Shown: positions 48,076 to 60,100, counted from the first letter of the stretch. The stretch is DNA of 64,000 bases from Acanthaster planci (GCF_001949145.1 NW_019091452.1:844879-908878), one strand, 5' to 3'. The notes: a model not told the origin generated them from the sequence alone. Translations and numbers: made by a program.

Positions 48076-51000
48076 TGCCCCTGCACTCTGTTGGCACATG
48101 TACTAGTGATTTTTTTCTGCCTGTTTGATTACCCTACTAAATTTACACTGCAACCATTATTACCCCTTCTTGTTGGTGATAAGAAACATGCTGCAGATTT
48201 CCAGGATATTTGAACTTTTTTCAACTGCTATATCATCTGACCCCTCTGTCCGACGGGCTGGTGCAATCGGTCGATCAGCACGACCACAGGCGCAATCGCA
48301 GCGCACCATCAGTCAGTCCCATCTGAGATCTCCAACTGTACTTCCCTTTTATTTTGGAACAGTCTTCCATACATGTACAGGAAGCTGTGAATTAGGAAGA
48401 AAATGCTGTCATCTGAAGGTGAATGTATGGTCAGATCATAGAGTAGGATTGTGCACATGTGCAAATCACCAATCGAGTTCAATGTAAGCAAGTATGTATT
48501 GTGAAGTACATGTAGATGTACAGTGTACAGTCTTACCATCCTCTTAAAAGGCTTACGGTACCTTTCTTTTTTTCCCCCGCATCATCATGCTTCGTGATTA
48601 TCCGTTTTGCATCGGTTCTCCATCGCCTCTCCGCATGTGACCTCAGGTAAGTGAATAAAGTTGGTACTCCTGTCCACCCCACTCCTGGCATATGAAGGAG
48701 AAATTTAAGAAAAGAGTGTCTTCCCCAACGTACCTATATATGGTACATGTATATATGTTGTCAGTTTCAGCAAGTTGCATCAATTTCATGCCAAAGGCAG
48801 ATATTCACAATACAATTAATGCAAGTTTAGCGCGTCTTACCTAATGGAATGTTGGCCACTACAAGGTTTGAGATTCACTCTGCATTTGTACAAAATCTCT
48901 TCTTTTTGAAGTGAAAGAATTCTGCACAATTGTTGGTAGTAAACTTGTTTGGTACACAAATAGTACTGTAGCATGCTGATCATCTAAGGGCCAGTTTTTT
49001 GGTAAAATCGGAGAGGTAATAATTGATGATCCAAATTTAGAAACAGGAACGTTTTAATGTGCTCGGTGTTACTTTGGAATATACAATTTGTACATGCAGG
49101 GCAAAATGATTTAGGAACGTCAGTCATTCAGAGAATACACTTTCATTATTCTCATTTTGATAAGAAAAATTGGGTTTCGTAAAGATAGAGACAGAGTAAT
49201 ATAATATACATGTACATGGGAGCTGACAGTTAAATTGCTGTACTACAGTTCTGCATATTGACGCATATAGTTTCCTGGGCTGAGTGGGTGGTTGAAACAC
49301 ATCCAGAGAGGGGGCTGTTGCAATTGAGTGGATGAAAGCATCAGAGTTCATGTCATGGATGATGTGGGAAGTCACTTCCAAGCGAGGGCAGCAGATAGGG
49401 CTCACAGTTGCAGGCCAGTAAATAAACTGCCGGCTGTAGCCAACAGTAAAATACATGTACCTGAACTTCAGAAATTCAGAAAAAAAAATTCACGAGTTTC
49501 TCAGGCATTCGAGACGCACATCAAATTATAGCCCATTTTATGATTTTTAATTTGCTTTCAAATTTCCATTCATCAACCAATAACTTTTGAAGACTTTTTT
49601 TTTTGCATGGAAGGTCACCCCTAAAAAGCAGTGGTGAAGCCCCTCACCATTTTGAAATAATGATATACCTACACTTCTTGAAAAAGTAGACGGTTTTCAG
49701 GAACCGATTTCTTCCAGATCTCATTCAGACACAAGCTGGTATTGTTTTTGCTCGCCTAAACCTGTCTTTTCTATAAATTTTTCATGGGCCACAAAGTGCT
49801 TTACATGTATTTTGTAAAGAGTTTGATGAGTGGATATATGTACAACTTATGATTTGGCCCGCACAAGCAGTTTTAAGCCTATTTACTGGCCTGCAACCAC
49901 TGGATATGGCCACAGTGAGAGAAACATTCAGGATGTGGTTGTCAGATTAAGTTCTTGAAATACTGTAGCTCAATTCATTAAACAAAAAAGAGAGAAGAAA
50001 TTTTGCTGCTGCCGGTTGAAGAATTTGGATGCAAAAAGTGATGAGGTATTTCCCCCCCCCCTTTTTCACATGCAGCGGTACCGGTATCTCATTTATTTAA
50101 ACAATCTTTTTGTGACTGTGTCGCCTTTCCAACCATGAACCACTTTTGTTGCATTTGTTCAGGAAATATATTGGATGAAAGGAGCATTTGAGTGACCAAT
50201 TAGAAATGAAAGAATTTGAGATACCCTAGCTGTACCGGTAGATGAAGTGAAATATACACACGCCCTTGGTTTATCAATTTGGGAAAGAACCACAGTGATT
50301 TCTGTCAAATTTAAGCAACTGAATTTTTTATTTGACTTTTCATACAATAAATAAATCAAGCATGTTTCTTCAACTTGGATGACAATCTTGCTCTTGATGT
50401 GGTTCAAAGTAAAAAGATACAGAAATCTCACAGAAGAATTGTATCGGTGTCTTTTTGCTTCCGCAGAACTTTGGGGAAGATCCGTTTCAGAAATCAGTCC
50501 CAAAGGCAAATTTCTCTGGATTCGTTGCATTTTTGCTAGCTAACTCAATGTTCACCGGTACCCTGACATTTAAAAGCAAACAGATTTAATACGGCTGTTG
50601 AGGTTAATGTTCTGTCAAAGGCAACAGGCTCAGTTGTCGTTTGTGTTTGTTTTATGGATTTGTTGATATTTTTAGCCATCAATTGTTTCGTTTGGCAGGT
50701 ACCATTACATTCAGTCTTTAAGGAATGTTGTTATTGGGGGGTTGGGGTAGGTCTGAGAAAATGTTTTCGTAGAACAACGACCTTCTCCTTCAGTTGGAGA
50801 TGAAGAAAAATAGTGCCTGCCGAGTCATGTCAAATAAGATTTCGGACCTGAACTTCAGAATCGTAGCCGCAGAAAATCCGTGCTGACAACAAGAAAGAGA
50901 AGCTGATCTAATCTCTCTCTGCAGGTGCACGGTGGCGTTTGGCCGGCAGATATTGCTGGCTGACTGTCAGAGTGGATTTACGTAGCATAGATTGCTGCCA

Positions 51001-51199
51001 GTGGCTGTAGGCAGAGCTGCAATTGATTTCTTTCCCCGATGTTCTCGTGTCACCAAAAAAAATGCGCTTTGACTTTAAAAAAGTAACTTACAAGAACAAG
51101 CTCAGGACACATTTCTGTTCGTATAAAATTTTAGGGGGTTTACGTTCTTTAGATTGTCAAGCGTAAGAAAAACAAGTTAGCGTAAGCCTCCTGCCTGGT
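48076..51199. other. Gene-free stretch
   Basis: No gene is supported apart from the splice-like signal at 48647. Frames up to 123 codons lack motifs. A GC-richer patch at 48235-48340 has an open frame SSDPSVRRAGAIGRSARPQA that I do not recognise. 50780-51010 is repeat-poor and could be a conserved non-coding block. C9 and T runs occur at 50053-50065. Confidence 0.45.
48560..48655 (+). promoter_or_regulatory. Candidate recursive splice (ratchet) site
   Basis: A pyrimidine-rich tract (CTTTCTTTTTTTCCCCC and TTCTCCATCGCCTCTCC) leads to GTGACCTCAG|GTAAGTG, with the junction at 48646/48647. A 3' splice site directly followed by a consensus 5' splice site, with no exon between, is the known form of recursive splice sites in long animal introns. 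A normal donor after an unseen exon is the alternative. It implies a plus-strand host gene. Confidence 0.3.
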
Positions 51200-51340
51200 T
51201 TAGAACTTGTAGAATGAAGATACCGGTACCACCATAATTTTCGCAGTGTAAGCTTGGGCTTATACGTTGATTCTCGCGCTGAAAAATGTTTCAGTTTGTA
51301 CGTCGGGGGGCTTATAGAGTGATTTCAAATTAGCACCGTC
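51200..51340. mobile_element. Possible pogo/Tigger-like element end
   Basis: AAGCTTGGGCTTATACGTTG and GGGGCTTATAGAGTGA here, and AACTCGAACCTCTGAGTC with TTTTTCGAGATATTAATG and CTTCGAGATAAACGG at 51820-51960, resemble the terminal and subterminal words of pogo-type DNA transposons. No transposase motif lies between (51340-51800), no matching ends can be paired, and no TA duplication is defined. This is recognition by resemblance. Confidence 0.25.
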
Positions 51341-52530
51341 TGCGCATATCTGCATCGAAACCGAGGCTCTCCGTGTTGAACTTCATCGCGCACGCCCGCG
51401 GAGTCCACACAGTACATACAGTATCCCGTTCGTGAGTGTGACACCACTTCAGTTTAAACCATGCCCACTGCACAAGATACAGGACCATCGCTGGTACGTT
51501 AGTTCGTAGTCAATTGCCGTTATTTTTTCTTTTGATTTTACGTGTCGAGTCATCCTGGAAGACTCTCCCACAAAAAGTTGCAGCCTGAAAAGTCTGAATG
51601 TAACATACCTTTATCTATTTGTGTCTTGACTCCTTACTTTTAATCATCTGATCGTATTAAGAATTGAAACTGACACATACAGCCCCGTTTTCAAAAGCGG
51701 AAGTGCGCAGATCGACGCTATAAGCGTCGTATTGGGATCCCTCTACACAGCAAACTTTGAAGGATGAAATCGATCACAAAAGCCGTGGCCGGGACACCCG
51801 TACTGGTGGTTGCTATAACATCTGATAACTCGAACCTCTGAGTCTGAAGAAATAAAAATTGGAGTTGTCTGTTTTTCGAGATATTAATGAATTTGGTGGT
51901 GTTTTATTGATGGGTGTTTTTGTGATCGACATCACAAAAACTTCGAGATAAACGGATGTAGTGCAACATACCTGTACCTGGACATCAAGTCAAGTGCCTG
52001 AAGCCTCCCCCCCGTTGGGTGCATCACTGACTGCACATATGTGTACTTCCCCCATGCAATGGTGGTATAATTACATTTACCCTACAACGCAGCAACCATG
52101 ATATGTTTTCCTATCTTAACAGGATTTCAGATTGTTTAGTCTTTTATTTGTTCCGTATTTTCGATTGTCATAATCGTCAAATGTCATGCCTGATGTGGGT
52201 ACATTATGCGCCTCGAGCTGGACCAAGAGAGGGCGCTATTTTCTTGGCAACGGAGGCTCCTTTAAAAGGAGCCGCAAACATTTTGCTAGTTCATGATCGA
52301 CCATGAAATGTAGCGTCACGGACGGGTACCGGTACATGTACCGTAGCTCTGCTGCATATGTACATGTATGTGTACGTATCCATGGTAACTGTGCAGAAAC
52401 AGGAGACCATGCATGTTCTTTGCATCGTACAGAATTTTATGAGAGTGTGAAATTTTTCACACAGTTTTGGAACAACAGTGAGTATGCAGTGTTAATTGTA
52501 CCATAATGTGGTACAACACTGCATAGGCTG
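51341..52530. other. Gene-free stretch
   Basis: No gene is supported. 51360-51420 is CpG-rich. TACATG and TACCGGTAC blocks cluster at 52326-52375. Confidence 0.4.
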
Positions 52531-52746
52531 CTACATATTATGTGAATATAATATAAAATCAGTGCTCTGGAATAGCAGATTCAGTTCCGAATCCGAACTG
52601 AATCCGCTTGCCCTGAAGAAGGTACTCAGATACCGAAAGCTCGGCAATCACATATTCCAGTGCACTGATTTTATATTCTATTCTTGTCGATATTTTGGAT
52701 CACGGTGCTACGCAGCTCTTCCACATATCTCTACATATTATGTGAA
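52531..52746 (+). mobile_element. Inverted retroelement insertion with 16-bp TSD (copy 2)
   Basis: The exact 16-mer CTACATATTATGTGAA flanks the insert (52531-52546 and 52731-52746). The forward part (about 52575-52730) shares GCAGATTCAGTTCC, CCCTGAAGAAGGTACTCAG, TACCGAAAGCTCGGCAATCA, ATTCTTGTCGATATT and the CTACGCAGC-CTTCCA tail with the 33.0 kb copy. On its left an inverted fragment of only 28 bp (52547-52574) pairs with the TATTCCAGTGC-TATATTCTA region. Both copies thus share a head-to-head arrangement, with different truncation points and different target duplications. Confidence 0.85.
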
Positions 52747-54279
52747 GTGGCCATGCCCGCAATAAACAAAATGAGTAATGATTACAATACGTTTTAACCA
52801 AGCAACGTACCTATAGTGCAAAACTGCCAAATGTGCTCATATGCACTGATACCGGTGTACATGTAGGTGTGCGTCCTGTGCCATGGTGAAATCTTTAAGC
52901 TTGAAATCAGCTTGTCCCATCATTGCTGGTGAGCGATTGCTTCTGGTCAGACTGGATAGTGCGACCAGGCCTATCAGGGAGTCAAACATTCTGATTCTTG
53001 ACTGTGAGGAGAAAGAACCTTCTTTTTCTGCATTCCATGCAGCTGCGCAGTGTGTGGTGGAATGAATAATTCATGACGCATGATGGATGGACAATCCACC
53101 AATCAGATGAAAGGGATAATATCCATTTGAAATATCCGGTTTGTAAGAGTGACGTTTCTTTGTTTAAATGTCCGTTTCTGCCCTCTGCACGTATAGTAGA
53201 GCTATACATGGAACCATATGGAACTTGAAGTTAATGTGTAATGCGAATGCTCGTCCAATGAAGCTTGTAATCAGTGGTGCATGCGCGTGTATAATGACGT
53301 CGTTTACAAGTACAAATGGATACAGTGCACGTACAGTGCTTGAGAACTTTATCGACGTAGGCAATTGTCAAATTCTCCTTAGGCTGTAGGTAACAAAAGC
53401 ACATTGTCTTCAGAGGGGGAAAAAGTCTGTAAATCAGGATGCAGCCGGAAAAACAAACCTTTTTGACAAGCCAGCTGTCAGTCATTTTCAGGGAAATGCA
53501 GGCACAGGCAATCGGGCAGGGGAAAATGTTATCCAAACATGCTGATGTAGACGGCGGGATCTCTCTAGCCAGACTGGAGGGCCTCTTTGCTGGCCCACAT
53601 GAGACTGCCGGCTCGTGCAGTCTTAGTTTGCTGGGCGATTTATGACTTCCTGTGGAAGCTTGCTCTGTCATTTACACTTGAGCGCCCGTGTTGACCCAAC
53701 CCAGTAGTGGGCCCCCAATCGGGAAAGTGAGCAAACATTGAGAGACATGCGTCTGTCTGGCATATTTGAGCTGGGCAGATTTTTTAAATACTACGGGTAC
53801 TTGATGATTAGCAGAAAGTTTGTGGAAAACCCAGCAGAAAAAAAAATGTTGAGAGCCATAAAGATTTCTGTTGTCACGTGTGGAAAGTTAAAACACACTA
53901 TCAAGAAAATTGCCAGAGAATCTTCCATTTATTCTAAAGCTGTGCCAAGAAGTGTAGCTTTTCAGTAACTTTCTAAAGTCATATTGTACAGTTTTTTGAA
54001 TGCACCAGCTACATGTACCACTGTAATGAAATCTCCTATTAATTTACGTGTCGTTCAAACTTAATAAGATGTCCCATCCTTTCTTCAAAACGATAATCCA
54101 ACCTAGCCTACATTACTTTTCAGCTTTTCGGTACCAAATAAGTTTGCCTGAGGGATAGAGGGGTCATGTTGACTCACGTGCAGCTGAAAATGTAACAAAG
54201 ATCCCTCCCTTTGTAAACCATCTCAGTTCTCTATTTACATTGTACATGTACTGGTACTCGGTACCGTACGTGCATGTAC
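52747..54279. other. Gene-free stretch
   Basis: No gene is supported. A 146-codon minus-strand frame and a 68-codon plus-strand frame overlap at 53439-53671 and neither has motifs. This 200 bp patch is GC-richer and could be a conserved non-coding block. Confidence 0.45.
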
Positions 54280-54319
54280 ATGTACATGGGTATGTGACCT
54301 GTCACATACCCATGTACAT
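54280..54319. repeat. Perfect 19-bp-arm palindrome
   Basis: TGTACATGGGTATGTGAC (54281-54298) is followed by CT and then its exact reverse complement (54301-54318), plus one further A-T pair outside. With a 2-base spacer it can extrude as a cruciform or form a tight hairpin in RNA. It starts in a TACATG block, and the arms extend beyond it as unique sequence (GGGTATGTGAC), so it is not merely the microsatellite. Confidence 0.95.
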
Positions 54320-55469
54320 ATACACAAGATGAGCTATAGATATAGAGGATATATAAGAAGATATACACAAGATGAGCTGAAAGTCGAAATTTTCAAAAAT
54401 TGAGATATTGATTTTTTTAATTCAGCAGAAAGAGAGCTTTCCGATGCATCTGACACTTCGGTAAAAGTATAAGGTGACAATGTGACGTTATTCTGGCAGC
54501 TTTGCGTCTTTGTTTCTGACATTGTTTCAACATTTCTGACCGAGCACGAATAATGCTATCATCAAAATTGCTGAGAAAATTTTTGAAAATCTGATTCTGT
54601 GAACAATTTAGAATTATAAAAATAGACAGGTTAGTCTTTCCAAAAATTACAAAATCCCAGAATTGACCTCCACTTCAACATTGACTCTGAACCGTCATAA
54701 ATACATGAAGGAAAGAGCCGAATGTAACTTTACGCTCATTTTTTGTACACGCTCCTCTGTGCTTTAGGGCTTTGTGCTCGTTCCAGGAGTAGTCATCATG
54801 TCTCTTTGTGACATTGAAATGTGACATTGAAAAAAAAAAGTGACAAATGTAATGTTGGCCTCCACAGTCGTTTTTGTAATTAAGACATAAAGGAAGTTTT
54901 GCACATGGGAGAATGGTTAAGAATGTTGCTATAAAACAAAGTAATAAAATCAAAAGCAAGAGAAAAAAGTCAATTTTGAATGATCATCTCATTGTGAAAA
55001 TCCAACATAAGCAAAGTATTTCTCATCTTTAGTCAATACGGGCACCTGCACATGTACTTTCAGATGGAATCAAAGTGTGCTTGGAAGCTTAAACTATGTA
55101 CATTTAAAACTGGAAAGGTGCCTTGGAATGATAATGGACCCATTATCAAGGCAAGATTAATCATCGCCGGGCCCATAACTAGTTAACCAGGTACATGTAC
55201 ATATACACTAGTTGTACGTGCACCCAGTAGTCTGGAAACTACCCCATCATGTGTTGCCCATGCCTGTGTGACATGGATGACTTGTCATGTTCTGTGAGTC
55301 TATGAATTATGTACATGTACATGTAACTAGTTCATACCCGTATGTACTTAAATCATGCTTGCTTTTGTACTTCGCATCAGTGTTACATGAACATGTAAAT
55401 ATTTTCCTGAAACTGTGATTGGATGATATGAAACTGGGAAAGTGTCTAAAACTTATGGTGTTTTTTATC
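54320..55469. other. Gene-free stretch
   Basis: A duplicated TACACAAGATGAGCT word lies at 54321 and 54364. Otherwise there is AT-rich sequence with frames up to 94 codons lacking motifs. Confidence 0.45.
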
Positions 55470-55803
55470 ATGCTGAACCCAACAAGGTTATACAGGATTT
55501 CAATGGTCCCCAGGGGGTTACCTAACCATGCTGAACCCAACAAGGTTATACAGGATTTCAATGGTCCCCAGGGGGTTACCTAACCATGCTGAACCCAACA
55601 AGGTTATGCAGGATTTCAGTGGTCCCTAGGGGGTTACCTAACCATGCTGAATCCAACAAGGTTATGCAGGATTTCAATGGTCCATAGGGGGTTACCTAAT
55701 CATGCTGAACCCAACAAGGTTATACAGGATTTCAATGGTCCCTACAGGGTTACGCTGAACCCAACAAGGTTATACAGGATTTCAATGGTCCCTAGGGGGC
55801 TAG
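55470..55803 (+). repeat. 58-bp tandem satellite (six units)
   Basis: Units start with ATGCTGAACCCAACAAGG at 55470, 55528, 55586, 55644 and 55702 (exact 58 bp steps). A sixth unit starts near 55752 after an ~8 bp deletion. Each unit continues through TATACAGGATTTCAATGG, TCCCCAGGGGG and TTACCTAACC. Substitutions per unit are few (1-4), so the array is fairly young. No coding function. Confidence 0.95.
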
Positions 55804-56372
55804 GGTTATTTAATTAATAAGAACACTGGCAGTACAGGATTCTGCTTGTAGCAAGGTACATGTACATGTAATTTGTACATGTACATGTAGGTGGCAACGA
55901 TTTATTTTTCGTTGTTTTTATTCCTCATAATACAAGGTTCCTGTTTATAACGAGGTAATTTGCGAAGTCCGAAGAACTTCTTCTTAACGAAGTTAAACTG
56001 TACATGTGTATTTGATACACACTTGATCATTTAGAATACTGTACGTAAACTGTGTGCGGTATTTATCTGTGTTTTTGAAATTAGTGAATGGATCTAAATA
56101 GACTGCCTTCATGGGTCAGCCAGATAGAAATTGATCCTAAGATTAACTCTTCATTTTTGAAAGTTTAGAGTTGAAATGAAAGCAATAAAATGAAATTTCA
56201 GGGCAAGTCAGTACCTGTCTGCTCTGGTGAGTACATGTACATGTACAGTAGTTCAAATTTACGATTAAGCATGCAAAATGTACCTTAATGTTTCATGCCA
56301 TATTTGAAAAAAAACATATTGGAAAGGAGGTTTGGAACACACAGCAATCGTTAACAGTCTGGTGTTTTAGCA
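55804..56372. other. Gene-free stretch with TACATG blocks
   Basis: TACATG blocks at 55855-55868, 55876-55889 and 56229-56248. No gene is supported. Confidence 0.45.
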
Positions 56373-56509
56373 ATACGGGGACTCACAATAGTGCACCTCC
56401 AAGAGTCTACAATGCCCTGGCCAGTCACGGTGCGCAACATCTGTCGACCCAGTGCACATTTGGAAAGAGTTGACAAACTTTTGGAGGCGCACTATTGTAA
56501 ATCGCCCTT
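56373..56509. mobile_element. Foldback MITE, family A (copy 3, internally deleted)
   Basis: The left arm is complete (ATACGGGGACTCACAATAGT, CTCCAAGAGTCTACAA, TGGCCAGTCACGGTGCGC). The right arm lacks the GTGATTGG and TTGCAAACT stretch and runs directly from GTTGACAAAC to TTTTGGAGGCGCACTATTG. Length is ~137 bp against ~170 in the others. The deletion removes the right-hand CCAAT box and breaks the foldback. Confidence 0.88.
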
Positions 56510-59131
56510 GTAAAACAGATTCAAGGAGTAACATCAAAAACGGCTTCCATTTGAAAAAGGTGTCGATTCAGCAGTTCAACTATTTGTGGTACATGTAAAT
56601 TTATATTTCACTGATCAAAGCAGTGGACCTATACATGTGTATTGTCTACGTAGCATTCAACAGAAAATGTTTTGTTCTCTTTTTCCTTTTGTTTTTTTTA
56701 TAGAAGATTTAACTCTGGTTTGGCTTTCCTTGTCCAAGTTCTCGTCAGTTTCCAAAACTTTTTCCAGTTTCCAGGATTCAGAGATCGTTTAAATACTATC
56801 ATAAACTCAGCTCTTAAAAATAACAAGTCTTGTTTTTGTAACAGCCGCACAGGATCGAAAAACACTCACGAATCTCGAGACGATTCCAAAACACATTAAC
56901 GAATAAGGCTAAAGGAGCAAGCTTACTTGTCAGATTGACGGCTAAAAATTGTACCGCTCTGAACAAACGAGGCGCCAACCAAGTCAAAAGTTTGGACTTA
57001 ATGCTACTGTATTTTTAAGCAGCTTTTTGGCAGCATTGTTAAGTTAGCAGAACACAGACTGGAACTTGAGACTACAGGTACATGCAGTGTACATGTACTT
57101 TGGTATACCATGGGTATACTGTCATCTTTAATACAAAGGCATCCAAGAAATTGGAAATTAAGATGAGGCTTCCATACGTTCCTTATTTGTGACATTTACA
57201 TGTAATTCATTTGTGAAATGTTTGTTGATGGTCTGTTAGGATAGCCATCTTGACTATTTTATCTTTTTTTGCAGGGAAAATATTCAAGTTGGGAGAACTA
57301 ACTATACAGTCAGTTTGAGACTAAAGCTTCTTGTAGATTGTTGCTTGAGTTAACATACGGGGTACAGGATACATGTCGGTGCTCACTTGCTGTTGACTGT
57401 TGTGTCCCACCATTTGTGAAACCGATTAGAGGAAATCAAAATCTTCAGCAATTGAAAGAAAGAGCTCTACAGTCTGTCGGTGGTCCTCCCAAGGCAGATG
57501 AATTTATCATCAACAACTGTGCTGTAATGTGTTGGAGTTGGTCATTACATTAAAAGAAAATCCCTTCTTATCTGTTTTCTTTTACTCCAAGTGGAATACA
57601 TGTACGGTACAGGCACATTTGTACAGAATTGGCATCTGTTTTTGTTTGCTAAAGATCGCTCAGTTCAGCCAGATGCCCTTCCGACAACGAATCAAATAAA
57701 TTGACTAGCTTAGACAACAAAATGAAAGCTCACATTTCAATCTGCATTTGTTTTGCAAATATTTTGAGAATGCCACAGACAAACTGTCCAGCAGTCTCCT
57801 TTAAATTTTGTTTTTTGTTTTTTTCCTGCTGGAAGCTTTGTATTTCCCCCCAAAGAACTTCCAAACTAAAGCCCTTTTAACAAACAGGTTGTTGGGTAGA
57901 TTTGTGCAACCTGATAGACCCTGTGAGCTTACTTCATTGCTGTATCTTTGTTACGACCGTACAGTCCCGATGTGATCAGGTATAGGCATCTGCGGCATCC
58001 TGACGTCAATCGAGATCCGATCGCAGATCTGTTTTTCTCGCAGGGACATTAAAGCCGAAAGACCATTTCCGGAGCGGCTTGTCTCTTAATTTGTTTTGGT
58101 TAAGTTAGTATTCAATCAAATGCTTCTGTGCTGTTGCTCGAAATTGTTAGCCATTTCACAACACCTCTGATACTGAAATACTGGCAATTTTAATTTTAAA
58201 GGCCTGCTTAAGGCATTAGAACAAAACCTAATTTTTTTTAAAGTTCACCTTAATCATTGGGATAGCGTGTCCAGTGATGCAGGAAGACCTTGGTTTGCTT
58301 TGCCGAATGCCAGCTGAAACAAAATCACTTGAAAAAAAAGCCTTTATTTTTTTAATTCTGTCATTTTCATGGAAAGCCTGTCCCCGTAATCCTTTCCTTT
58401 TCCCTGCCCATTTCCCGTTGAACATTTCAGAGTCATGTAGGCTTTAATCTACATTTAGAACCTAGATAACCGGCATCTGATTCCGTATCTCCTGTACTTA
58501 TCGGTCCACTTGTTCTGAGGAGACAAAACGCCGGTTGTAAGTCTTTAAATTCCCCTGAACATCACAATTTGAATTCTCCATACGAACGACACCGTTGCTA
58601 CATGGGTGTACACCTTGTGATTCAGGGCAAGCGTTTGCTTGTACATGTACATGTATATTGATTGTCTCCTTGGTGTTACACTTATCGAGTCAAGATACAG
58701 GCAGAACATTTTCAATCTTGGAGATACTGTTGAAAGCTAGGGCTGGAAATAAAGTAATTCTTAGGAAAAGTAATCCAAGATTACTAGACAGGTACATGTT
58801 TTTTTTGGGGGGGGGAGGGCTTGTGGTCTGCTAGTGAGGGACTGCAACTCCAGATGACAGGATTCGGAAGTTCAAATCCTGCTGTTGGTTTTATATGTTG
58901 TGACCGCAGGCGAGTAATATTAACGGCCTCTCTCCGTTAGGAATCGGTACCTGTGACTCGGTGAGGGGAAAAATTGTCAGTGTGCTTGATTAGCCATTTG
59001 TGCCCAAAATGGCAGCATTGAATTGTATGCTTCCTGGGGATCGAGTTCGAAGGAAATGCAGAAATATCTGTTAAGGCACTGTGAGCATGGACGATAATGT
59101 ACCAGTATATAGCTACATGTCAGCCTACTTA
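56510..59131. other. Gene-free stretch with weak splice-like signals
   Basis: TTTTATCTTTTTTTGCAG|G at 57256-57275 is a good acceptor. One frame after it reads ENIQVGRTNYTVSLRLKL then stops after 25 codons, and another frame further on (57338-57553) reads PIRGNQNLQQLKERALQSVG. Neither is recognisable and the two are in different phases, so no gene is called. 57960-58085 is CpG-richer and contains TGACGTCA. Confidence 0.35.
58812..58985 (+). mobile_element. tRNA-like SINE of a second family
   Basis: GTGGTCTGCTAGTGAGG (A-box-like) is followed about 45 bases later by GAAGTTCAAATCCTGCTG (B box), then a body containing ATCGGTACCTGTGACTCGGTG. The box spacing fits a tRNA-type pol III promoter. The body differs from the 33.9 kb SINE family. 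The 3' end is not clear. A G9 run precedes the head. Confidence 0.5.
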
Positions 59132-59305
59132 ATATGGGCGATTCACAATAGTGCGCCTCCAAGAGTTTGCAACGCGCTGGTCAATCACAGCGCTCAAAAT
59201 TTGTCGACCCTTTCCAAACGCGCATTGGGTTGACAAATTTCGCACACTGCGATTGGCCAATGCGTTGCAAACTCTTGGAGGTGCACTATTGTGAAATGCT
59301 CGTAT
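59132..59305. mobile_element. Foldback MITE, family A (copy 4)
   Basis: A full-length ~174 bp copy with well-preserved ends: ATATGGGCGATTCACAATAG and, read in from the right, ATACGAGCATTTCACAATAG. Inside are CTCCAAGAGTTTGCAACGCG, a GTCGACCC/GGGTTGAC centre and TGCGATTGGCCAATGCG. This is the best reference copy for the family. Confidence 0.92.
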
Positions 59306-60100
59306 AGGGCACCCTAAGTACAGGTAGGAAAAATTATGTGCAAATTATTATTTTTTTTTCTGTCCATCTTGCAGCAAAATAGGCTCATTTTAATCTTGTT
59401 GCACTTTATTTTTTTTTTAAAGTGGAAATTTTTACTGACAGTACTCGGGCTATTTAATTGATTTGAAAATGTAAGGTATTGGTTGATTAATCAAGTGACA
59501 CCAAATAATACCTTGGGCTCTAAAAACCCAATTTCAAAAAATACAAAAATATACAGAATCTTAAAAATTGTATTTGACTGTGACCAGCCCGAAATATCAC
59601 ATTCTTTTGTAGTTGCATCGTTAAGTATTTTTTCCGATTTGAATTGCTCACTCCTCTATTTATTTGAAAGTCCTCCTGGTTTACATATATTTGAGTGTTC
59701 ACATGTTCTTTGTGGCATTCCCGTTCCATTTGAAGTAAGATATGGGAGGAAGAGAGCCCCCCCGCCTTTGTGTTGGTCATTGTTTGATCAGAATCTCAGG
59801 AATTCTTCACAGACTTCTAGGGGGAATGTGTTAGGTAATAATTGTCTAGAGTGTGTATAGGGATTGGACAGGTAAGGGGGGTACCCGTCCATCCCATATT
59901 TTGCCTGGTAGTCAGTCTTGACATGAAACATTTTGTTGTGCAGATAGAGCATATGGAAAGACCTGTTTGCAATTGTAAATGTGATTTGCTGTGATAGACT
60001 CCTACTCCAGCCACCAGCGACAGCCTACGGGCCATGGATATTACAAGTGTAATGCAATCATTTGCATCAGCGGCTGATGGAGAGCCTGCCTGGCTACATG
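59306..60100. other. Gene-free stretch upstream of promoter candidate
   Basis: AT-rich to about 59860, then GC-richer towards 60100. A 125-codon plus-strand frame (59483-59860) has no motifs. ACAG|GTAAGG at 59870 is donor-like but lacks an exon. Confidence 0.4.

Noticed and set aside
57256-57553. Terminal exon after TTTTTTTGCAG
   Set aside because: The acceptor is good, but the three phases stop after 8, 25 and 13 codons, and the longer frame downstream is in a phase that stops between the acceptor and itself.
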